Assembly: GCF_029168945.1 (NCBI RefSeq) | Contig: NC_083604.1 | Location: forward strand, 6,998,812 to 7,062,811 | Direction: 5' to 3' | DNA from: Cannabis sativa | Lineage: Eukaryota; Streptophyta; Magnoliopsida; Rosales; Cannabaceae | Length of the DNA: 64,000 nucleotides | Part shown: positions 55,389 through 64,000 of the stretch, one piece after another | Layout of the letters: the number at the start of each line of letters is the position of its first letter | Numbering within the stretch: position 1 is the first letter of the stretch | Translations under genes and position numbers: made by a program | Notes under the pieces: generated by a model | Databases searched by the model: none | The model's input: the letters and a program-made list of their open reading frames with translations, nothing else | What the model was told of the DNA's origin: nothing

Positions 55389-57556
55389 CTCGCATCACTC
55401 TCCATAAAGGTAATATCGTCGCATTCCTTCTTAAATAGTTTTTCGGGACGCTCACTAAGATTGTTGACATTGGTGAACGGCTTTTCTTTAGCTTCTCTGG
55501 CATACCGCTCTTGTGACTTGCGAGAGTCTCCTGCGATATGGGGTCCTCCAATGATGGTTAGGATGTTGCGAGGCGCTCTGGAACCACTCACATGTTGGTT
55601 TTCTCCTTTGTCATCCGCTTGGGGATGACTTTCCTCGCCCTTCTTATACTTGTCGAACTTTCCTCTCCGAATTAGCTCCTCGATTTCATCCTGCAAGACC
55701 CAACATTCTAAGGTAGTATGACCAATGTCTTTGTGGTACTTATAGAATTTTTTGGGGTCTCTTCTGTCGCGATTTCCCCTGATGGGGGGCGGCTTCTTGA
55801 AGACTCCGTTTCTTTCTTCGATTGCATAGATATGGTCTCGGGGTACTGCGAGTTCAGTATAATTGACGAAACGAGGTCCACCCTTCCTTTTCGGCGAGGA
55901 TTCCTTCTTTGGAGGAGACTTGGCCAACTTCGGACTTCGCTGTCTCCGCGGGCTACGTCTTCTCGGGCTTCGGCCCCTGGAGTTCTTCCCTCGGGGACTG
56001 CGAGATCGTGAACGCGGTATTGGTGATTGGCGTTTGTCTTTGCCCTTCTCTAACTCTGCCAGAGAATTCTCGATTCTCTTGTGGGGTTCGGCCATGGCGA
56101 AGAATTCGACTAAGGATTCTGGCCTTCGAGCTTGTAACTCCTTCCAGAAGTCGGTCCTCGGCAAGATACTTGTTATCAACATACAAACAAGCGAAGACTC
56201 GGGAGCCTTCTCGACTTTTGTTACCTCTGCATTAAATCGTTTAAAATAGTCTTGTAAAGACTCACCAGGCTCTTGTTTGATGTTGGCCAAAGTCGTATAA
56301 GGCGGCCTATAGGTCATTGTAGCCTAGAAATGTGTGAGGAATAAGTCGACGAAGGTTTCCCATGTCGATATTGATGCCTCAGGCAATTGGGTAAACCAAT
56401 CGTGGGCGTTCTCCTCGAGTGTTGCCGCAAGAATGCGGCATTTTGCAAGTTGTGGTACCTGATCCACCTCCATTATAGTATTGAATTTTTCAAGATAATC
56501 TATAGGGTTAGAAGTACCTTTATACTTTAGGGATTCGGATAGACGAAACCCCTTAAGAAGTTGAGCTTGTCACACTTCTGTAGTGAAGGGCGAGGTACCA
56601 TGCAACTTGTATATGGGCTTCCGTTGCTGCTCGAGCATTTTCAAGGCCTGCAGAAGCATGCTCTGGTCAATCCCTCCAGTCGCAGGAGTCGGGGCTGCTA
56701 CGACTGCGGGATTCGCAACTACTGCGGTGAGATTTGCTGGGACATTGATCCCAGTGGTCGCGATCAGCGCGGTAGGCGGGTTATTGTAAGTGTTAACACC
56801 CTGATCGTCCGCATGGGGATCACAGAGTGTCTCCGTATTATGAGGGGCACGAGAACGCGCTCTAAAAACTGCGTTGAGGTGATCACGCAGATCACCCCGA
56901 TGTACCTGGTAATGTCCTCCCTGTTGCGTCTGTACAGAGCCGGACCTTGTATATCTACTTGGTGTACGACCATGCGATGACGAAGAGGCTGATTCTGCGT
57001 CATTGTCTCTTGATGGTCGACTGCGAGGATTGTGTCGTTCAGGGTCTTCATCAACCTGTGTGCTTTGGTTTGGATACCTTGCGGATTGATCCCTCGATGT
57101 TGGATGGTTCAGGTCCAAACCTTCAGGGTTGGTTCTCCGTTCCCTGCGTACACAATTAGTATAACGTCTAGAATTTGTTACATGAGGGTTATCTGTGCGA
57201 GTAGCAGGAACTCGAGGGGGGCGTCGGGCCCGATTTTGTCCATCTAATTCGGCTTGTAATGCACGCAGTTGGTCCTGAATCGCAGTATATTGATCAGTGG
57301 TGAGTTGGATGATTCCCTCGGATACCACTGCCGGAGTGACAGGGGGAAAATGCATGGTTGCTGGTGGTGTGGATGTGTTCCCGACTTGAGGGTCAGTCGT
57401 TTCTGGGAACAGGTTGAGAGGTCTGATATTGCTTCTCCCTACTCCGCCGTTAATGACGTCCACAGGTGGCATTCCAGTTCCAGATAACGGTACGTTCATT
57501 GTCCCAATGTTGATGGACCCGTTGTTAGCTCCTCCGTTTGTTTGATTTCCAGCCAT
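55361..57556 (-). pseudogene. Tat-like gag, two nonsense codons and a terminal frameshift
   Basis: ATG at 57556 (MAGNQTNGGANNGSINIGTM). A long, Arg/Ser-rich, Pro-rich N-terminal region is followed by the capsid core (LLKGFRLSESLKYKGTSNPI, VPQLAKCRILAATLEENAHD, PGESLQDYFKRFNAEVTKVE). An RS-rich basic stretch (RSRSPRGKNSRGRSPRRRSP) and a knuckle-like KYHKDIGHTTLEC, which lacks the first Cys, come next. TGA at 56572-56570 and TAG at 56326-56324 interrupt one continuous frame. Gag would form the particle. Confidence 0.85.
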
Positions 57557-57599
57557 GATGGTATTTTTTCTTTGAAATGAATAAAATCTTAGTCGATTT

Positions 57600-57617
57600 C
57601 CCACAGACGGCGCCAAA
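57600..57617 (-). other. Primer-binding site, probably tRNA-Arg type
   Basis: Minus-strand TTTGGCGCCGTCTGTGGG lies directly after the 5' LTR. The plus-strand CCCACAGACGGCGCCA looks like a tRNA 3' end ending in CCA. tRNA-Arg use is known for Tat/Ogre-type elements. Confidence 0.75.
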
Positions 57618-58491
57618 TGTTGTCGAGTGAATTTCGCAACACCAAATTATATAATATTATCGGTAACAAGAAGAAATTTACGTGGAAAGACAAATGCGAG
57701 TATTCAACCTAGAATGGCGAGTACTCGACTGGGAATGAGAAATAATTAACGAAAGCTGAAAAATAACAATAAGACAGAGAATTATAGTGGTTCAGTCAGA
57801 TTATGATCTGCTTAGTCCACTGTAGCAAGAGATTCGTAGGTGCCATTTCATGGTGGATCACCCCTTTATATACAAAGCAGGTGTCCAATCGGTTACACAA
57901 GGATTGCATTCATTGTTAATCCGTTATTTACATATTGAATTACAATAATTAAACTCAAACAACGTTAACATTAATAAAAGAATGACAGTTACTAAGTCCA
58001 TCAACGTATGCGTCTTCCGCATCTGCGAGTTGACTGTTCATGTTCCGATGTTAAGCTTACATGGTTATCATTACGTTTGGGATGTCTGCGTCCTTAGGTA
58101 GTCGCTTCTTGTAGACATCGCATGTCGAGCTGATAGAACCTAGACCTACGAGTCTATATCGGTTTATCAAGGCTGTTGGGTCGTCGGGACCAAACTCGCA
58201 TTATAGAGAGTCGATCTCTATGCTTTCACAGGAGTATAGAGAGGATACTCGCACATGTCCCGACACATGCGAGTTGGATCCATTCTCTCATCCCGCATAA
58301 TACGAGTTACAGTTATGCGATCCGACTTTGGTCGTACTCGCAGTATCTCGCTGGCTCTATCCTGGACGAGGGTTAAAACTTCGAGGAGTCTCTCATGGAC
58401 ATTTCAGCCTTCATTGGAAATCTGAATATACGTGTCCTCTAAATAGGAGTCTGGTCTCAAGTTTCTAGGTGAGAGAAATCTCACTATAACA
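57618..58491 (-). repeat. 5' LTR of the Tat-like element
   Basis: 874 bp, the same length as the 3' LTR. It ends in AACA next to the GGACT duplication. Confidence 0.92.
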
Positions 58492-58750
58492 GGACTGATT
58501 TTATGTCAAAATAAAATTTAATAATAATCTGATTTAAAGTTGTTATGACAAAACTATTTACATTTTCTGTAACTGTTCGTGTTAGGAATTGTCTTCAAGT
58601 TGATTATATTAAAAAAATTGTCAAAAATTAAGCCTAGTGTCCTATTTTTACTATTTTGGAAAATACAAGATTCATTTTGTCATTTAACAAAACAGAAAAT
58701 ACAATCAATAACTTTTGCAAAACACATAATCTAAAATAATATTAACCCAT

Positions 58751-60159
58751 ATTTTTATGTTAATTTGACTGAAATTGATAAGAGGTGAAAGAATGATGGG
58801 TATTTTCATATAAAAGTAATCTCTTTTTGGTCAAAACCAAAGAAAATACCATGTATGTTTCAAAATTGCGGACAAAGCAACATACACCATAAAATTACAT
58901 TTTTTTTTTTTTGCTGATAAAAATTTTCACCATAAAATTACACTTAAAAGCTTATTTTTTTATATACAAATTTAATAAATATACCCCAAAATAGTAAAAA
59001 CTCTCATAGATATTTTTATAATAATTAAATTATCACAAAATTAAATAAATTTAGTATGAGTAATGATAATTTTTGTTTAAAATATAAGAACAAATACTTT
59101 TTGTAACAACTAAGCTCTAGTTTAAAATAAAAAATTTAGGCTCGCTATTAATTACAATAATCTATAAAAGAAATTAGAGTTTAATGTAGAGTTCAAAATG
59201 ATTGTTAGTAGAGCCCTAATTAGAAGGAGGTGCTTTTACTTGGCCAAATGGGACAAGTAAACTCTTGTAAGTAAAAAACGAGAAATCTATTTTTACAAAT
59301 AAAGAGTAAGAAAACATATTCTTTTTTTTTTTTTTTGAAACGGATTAAGAAAACATATTCATGTAAATTGTAAGCATAATAATATCTATATATAAAAAAA
59401 AAAGTATAATAATAGAGACTTGATAAGGTAATAAGATTGAGTAATATATGGTGTCTAGTAATTCATTTATTAGCAAAACTTAATCTACAACATGATTATT
59501 CTTATTTATTCTCCTAAATGTAATTGAACAATGTAATGTTGGCCAAATTAGTGAGGGTGTTTGGTATTGATCAATAAGAATTATTCCTTTTCAAATAAAA
59601 GTTTGAGTGAGATGGTGGGGTTTGAATATTGGAATATTTATTGTTACATACTACCACTTTGTCTTTGTGTATATAAATGGAATACAAGGAAGGAAGGATC
59701 CAATGTACCCAAAATATTGGAGTTGTAGTAGGCTAGTAAGATTCTTATAACGACAAGTAATCTATTACCCAAATAATATTATATTTGTAACATGAGGGAA
59801 TATTATTACAAGTATTTTTTTTATTCATTTTTATAATAATAATCATAATAATGGTGGAAGGAAAAGAGGTGTGATTTTGGAGCAATGTTTTATTAGATTA
59901 GTGTGATTAGTGGATAGGAATGGGATATTCTAGGGATAAGTCTCTACGTGTACGGCAAGCAAATAAATTCATTACATTGCAAAATGCACCTCACTTCTCC
60001 TCCTCAAACTTCAACAATTTATTAATTATATTTTATTTTGTCGAATAGTTAATTTTGACCTCGTTGTTAGTAATTTAGACCAAAATGATTTCATTCAACA
60101 TTTTTTTTTTTTTTGTATAGAATGTGTTTAGAAGTAATTGTTTAATTATTATACATTAA
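58751..60159. other. AT-rich intergenic DNA, nothing recognised
   Basis: Homopolymer tracts at 58902-58914, 59321-59336 and 60103-60114. No coding or element signal that I can support. Confidence 0.4.
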
Positions 60160-60475
60160 GGTGGCGTTTGGTTGGAGGTAATTAAATTGAATGGAATGGA
60201 AAGGAAATAATTTTCATTCCATTCATTTGTTTGGTTGCATTTTAAAGTATTGGAATGACATTCCAATGGAATGCTCTTTCCACCATTTTGGTGGAATGGC
60301 TATTCCATTTTAAAAAGGAAGGAATGACCATTCCAATGTAACAAGAAAAAAAATTTAATTATTTTTTTTATCAATTTGTTTTATGCATTTTAAATTTTAT
60401 TCCATTCCATTCCTATTCCAATTCCCATTCCCATTCCTATTCCTATATTTTCATTCCTCCCAACCAAACGCCTCC
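60160..60475. mobile_element. Tourist-like MITE, family C copy 2
   Basis: GGTGGCGTTTGGTTGG...CCAACCAAACGCCTCC with TAA on both sides (60157-60159, 60476-60478). 316 bp. Internal ATTCCATTCC-type repeats. Better preserved than the copy at 12044. Confidence 0.82.
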
Positions 60476-61759
60476 TAAAAGATAATGTGTAATTATTAGA
60501 ATGGTAAATATAAAATTTAGTAATTACACTGTTTGAATATAAAGAAATAATACAAATTTTTATATTTAATTTAGTAAAATAGTTAATAATTACACGTAAA
60601 AAATAATATTTTTTAATTATTAATGTTTAAAATAAAAAAATATAATAATTACACCATATAATTACTCAATTTTGGTTAAATGGTGGAGAGTAGTTATTTA
60701 TATCAGCACCAAAGCCCCTATTTGATTAAGCTTATTCCAAACTACGTTGAATATTTTTTATTGTTTATTCTTGTAAGGAAACAAATTTTAATTCTTGAAA
60801 ATAAAAGTGAGCATAAAAATGCTGTGAATTCTTTAAATTAATTGTCTTTGAATTTCCCAGAACATATAATTAAAAGATAAAGAAAAAACCAATTTTATTG
60901 GGTTTAATTCATGCTCATCTTAAGAGGTATTGGTCCTACAGGTTAGTAATATCACCAAAATATGTCATACTATTATTACCATTGTCACACTACTATACCT
61001 AATAGCAATGTTATTATCAAAAAGCTCTGATTTTGTGCTCTTTTTAAATCAATTTACACATTATCCAAAAAACGAGACCACAACCCATTCCATAATCGAT
61101 CAAATGAAACTGTCATATGCTTTTTTCTGGCATAGGGAAAAAAGAACTCTTTGAAAGAAATCTTTTACAGCATTTTGGTGAGATGTGTGATCAGTGTGAT
61201 TTGATGTGTGTGCCCCCAACAATGGCAGGGACCCTTAGAAAAATACAAGTGTGTTTGACCCTTGCCCATGGCAAATCTGGCACAAGTGGCAACCTATCAT
61301 ATAATGCCCATCAACCAATCATAAAAGTCTAAAAAGACAACAATAATGCAATACATTAGAATGATTGGCTTTAGAAACTACTGATTCAAAAGTAACACAC
61401 CATCTTATTAACCAGTTGAACTTGAATGTATACTAATGAATGAGTCATGACTATGTATGTATGTAGGGAGGTTTAGCCAAGAAGGAGGGAAAAAAATTAA
61501 TATTATACTTTTCTTGTATAGTAATGCCAATTGCCAACTGAGTACAACCTCACTAGAAACCTTACCTCTTTTGTACAGATTCTGCATCTGTCATTGCCTT
61601 TGCATGAAAACCCCAACATATATGGTTGTTTCGATTTCTTCCTGTAAACGATTGCTGCTGATGCTTTACTTAGGTGGGTGGGTATAATAAGACCTGTTGA
61701 AAGGAGTCAACTTGATTTTATCAATGCCCATGTTCACAGTTCTTGAACTCTCTTTAGGG
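60476..61759. other. Intergenic DNA and 3' flank of the ALB4-like gene
   Basis: No gene found. The part nearest 61759 should contain the 3' UTR of the minus-strand gene. Confidence 0.4.
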
Positions 61760-64000
61760 TCAATCTTTTCTGGCCTCAAGTGTGTCTTCCTCAGAAAAGT
61801 TGTTATCTTTAGTGGCTGAGGTTGTGTATGCCTCTACCACTTCCTGAAAATTGCAAATTAATTGTTTCATAGTTAAAATAATGCAATGATAAGAAACATG
61901 TAATGCTGTTCTAAGAAAAGGTAAAGTGACAAAATGCAGAAGAGAAACGTAAATCACAGCACAAGCATATGTTTTAAATCAAACTTGTAATTATACCTTT
62001 TTGAGATCTTCGTGTGAAGGCGGTGTATCCCTCTTGTCAACTGTTGAGCTTGTAGAGACTGCATTGTCTGCCACCCGAAATGTGGGTGCGGTCTCTTCAC
62101 TTTCCTTCAAGTCATGTTTAGACAGATTACCATTCACAGAAACTCCATTGGAATAATTGAGATTAATGTTCTCAGAAGATTGTGCTTCATTTTTTTCAAC
62201 AACTAAATCAACTCCAGCCTCGCTTTCCTTCTCATTTGCTATTGAAGATTCTTTAGCCACGGCCACAGCCGCAGCCTCAGCTTTCCTCTTTTCTTCTTCT
62301 CTTTGCTGCTTTCTCCGTGCCTCTTCCTCCTTCAGCTTTTTAAATCTGGAATATATCAATGAATTAAGATTAAAATAACACGTATTTCCCCCAAGAAATA
62401 AGAGGAACAAAATTATATGACAATTGTTTAAACCTTTCACCAGGTTGTGGACCCTTTGCTGTCAACTTCTTTTCTTCTGTGGTAACTTTTTGTGTTACAT
62501 TTAAATCTGAGATGGATTGTTTAACCTGGGGTTGGTCTTCCTTGACAACATCGGTAAATTGCATCACGGGAACTTTAGCCCCCCCTAACTTTTGAAGCCA
62601 TACTTGTTGTGCAGTGCTCAAAATATTGTTTGTTAGCCTGCATAATAATGTTCAAAGGATGTAACTTAACCTTGAAAGGTATTGTATTAGAGTATTTATG
62701 GAAACTATAATTTACAAAGAAACAAAAACAATTTCCTGAAAGAAAAGCTACGATGCTCATACAATAAAATGGCTTTACATCTACTCACCAATAAAGGCTC
62801 AGACCGGAAGGAACTGAAAGCGAAAAATAACCAATCATTAAAGGTAGCAACTTTGTAATTGCTTGAGAACTCTTCATGTTTGGATCATTACTCTGAAAGT
62901 TAAAATAGCACATGTTAAATACTAATCATTTACCCCACAGGATATGGAATCTCACATCCAAATTAGTCCTATTTCAATAGAAAAAAGGAAAACTGCATAA
63001 AATCAACCGTTTAAGCTGATAACAAAGTTACAGATGGACAACTTTATTAATTTTGTAATGGGAAAAAATTAAATGTGAGACTACAACGGAGGCAGGAGAT
63101 AGACACAAACATGAGGTGTTGCACTAAATTGAAAACCTAGAACAACAATGTGATTTATAGAAGTTAAATGTTTTATGTTGGTAACAAAAGCTCATCTAGT
63201 CAACGAGGCTAAGTTAATTTAAACAGATATAATTTGCAATGGAAAATTACTGACCTGTGATGACTGCATAATTTGGATAGATATGTATTGTGAGGCAATC
63301 AGCAATACAGGCAACACAAGATATGCCAAAGTATCTGACCATCCAAGGGGTGGATGACCATCCTGAGAAAGTACAAAGATCGAGAAGATTAAAATTTGAA
63401 AGTTTCTCCCAACCAAGCAAAGAACAGTTAACTAAATAATAATTTTAATAGAATGTGCAAATATATCTAGTGGCAACCGTAAGGATTATCTTTCCTTTTC
63501 AGTGCAGAATTTGGAAGGAAAAAATAACATTGAGATTATTATAACTTTACTTCAATATGTGTACATTTAGAGAGAATAATTACCCTTATTTTTTAACAAT
63601 GTATTCTTCTTACATTACAATATTAACTCATTGCTCTAGTGAAAAGAAGAAGAAAAAAATCATGATGGAAGTCTTCACTGAATATTGAGTATTAAATTTC
63701 AGTAAAATAGCATATACCAAAAAACCCCTTAGAATTTAGTAAAGGAAAGTTTAGCTTTCAATTCAAGGAACTTACTACAAATGGAAAAAGCCAAGAGATG
63801 CCACTTCCATTTTGCCGGGCAGCAATTGATGTTGGACCAGACAAGGAGGGTATCCAGAAAAATCCTTCAGTAAGCAGTCCCTTTATTGAATAGAAAAAGT
63901 TTGATTAAATTAATGATAGTTTGGAAAGTAGAGTAGAGGGAAAAAAAGTTTCTTGCAAAACTGTAAAGCAAATACAGCAAATGGCTACCTCATCTGCCAC
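61760..64000 (-). CDS. ALB4: ALB4/ALBINO3-like thylakoid membrane insertase (YidC/Oxa1/Alb3 family), 3' part, seven exons visible
   Basis: Exons on the minus strand: 64000-63989 (continues beyond the edge), 63880-63776, 63362-63255, 62892-62789, 62637-62434, 62345-61997 and 61843-61760; 966 bases, 321 codons plus TGA, all with consistent phases. Protein order: VADE-GLLTEGFFWIPSLSGPT, DGHPPLGWSDTLAYLVLPVL (membrane segment), MKSSQAITKLLPLMIGYFSL with SVPSGLSLYW (membrane segment), LTNNILSTAQQVWLQKLGGA, then a long charged stromal tail (PGERFKQL, KEEEARRKQQREEEKRKAEA). Alb3-family proteins help insert proteins into the thylakoid membrane. The QVWLQKxGGAK start and RRKQQREEEKRKAEA tail favour ALB4 over ALB3, whose tail carries different basic motifs; this comparison is from memory. 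The transit peptide and first membrane segments lie off the edge. Confidence 0.88.

Larger units (their letters stand above)
50936..58491 (-). mobile_element. Tat-like Ty3/gypsy element lacking RT-RNase H-integrase, with antisense gene; GGACT duplication
   Basis: 874-bp LTRs (50936-51809, 57618-58491), direct repeat GGACT outside (50931-50935, 58492-58496), a tRNA-Arg-type primer site, gag and protease on the minus strand, and a plus-strand, intron-bearing gene between protease and the 3' LTR. RT, RNase H and integrase are absent: minus-strand coding stops making sense near 54745, just after the start of the post-protease linker. About 11 substitutions separate the LTRs. It would depend on another element for reverse transcription and integration. 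The layout matches the Tat/Grande-type lineage, where antisense extra ORFs are known. Confidence 0.9.
50818..58750. mobile_element. MITE with ~120-bp TIRs (family D), split by the Tat-like element
   Basis: The left piece 50818-50935 (GGGTAAATACTATTTTGGAT, TTTTGCAAAAGTTATTAATT) is the imperfect complement of 58631-58750 at the right (GGGTTAATATTATTTTAG when complemented, TTTTGCAAAAGTTATTGATT). The flanks ATATTTTA/ATATTTTTA may be an eroded 9-bp duplication. Pieces: 50818-50935 and 58492-58750. Confidence 0.65.

Overview
This is nuclear DNA from a flowering plant, most likely a eudicot. The evidence is AT-rich intergenic sequence, two split genes with plant-type GT-AG introns, and plant retrotransposon lineages (Athila-like and Tat-like Ty3/gypsy, SIRE-like Ty1/copia, Cassandra-like TRIMs) with plant tRNA primer sites. 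I cannot fix the species. Only two host genes are supported. One is an RCC1-repeat protein gene (7547-9601, minus strand, five coding exons). The other is the 3' part of an ALB4/ALBINO3-like thylakoid insertase gene (61760-64000, minus strand), which runs off the right edge. Nearly everything else is mobile DNA, much of it nested.

Layout. 1-3500: decayed minus-strand gypsy gag-pro and RT, split by a truncated LTR. 3550-6706: hAT-like debris and a MITE inside another MITE. 7547-11050: RCC1-repeat gene and its 5' region. 12044-20850: a Tourist-like MITE, a Helitron, a copia-like LTR remnant with a long GA microsatellite, a hAT-like remnant enclosing a possible 2-kb solo LTR, and a LINE tail. 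21150-23579: LTR debris and a 555-bp-arm inverted repeat. 23580-37440: a tandem Cassandra-like array carrying 5S-rRNA-like sequence in its LTRs, with a very young Athila-like element (25816-37031) inside its fifth LTR. 37446-39945: another gypsy gag-pro relic carrying a TIR transposon with a CTT microsatellite. 39946-50199: a complete SIRE-like copia element, flanked by ACATC. 50248-58750: two MITEs, the second split by a Tat-like element (50936-58491, flanked by GGACT) that has gag and protease, lacks RT/RNase H/integrase, and carries an intron-containing gene on the opposite strand. 58751-61759: intergenic DNA with a second Tourist-like copy.

Relative ages by eye: the Athila-like LTRs look identical (1192 bp each), the Tat-like LTRs differ at about 11 sites in 874 bp, and the copia LTRs differ by a few percent. 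The most unusual signals are (1) GC palindromes in the Athila-like element with exact alternating 21/50-bp spacing, echoed with a different palindromic word in the old LTR at 428-1197; (2) the Cassandra-like array, whose LTRs follow an A-B-A-B-B subtype order and whose two outer ends are both the same LTR end; and (3) the antisense, intron-bearing gene with its own TATA box in the RT-less Tat-like element. No CRISPR array, tRNA gene or genuine rRNA gene was seen.
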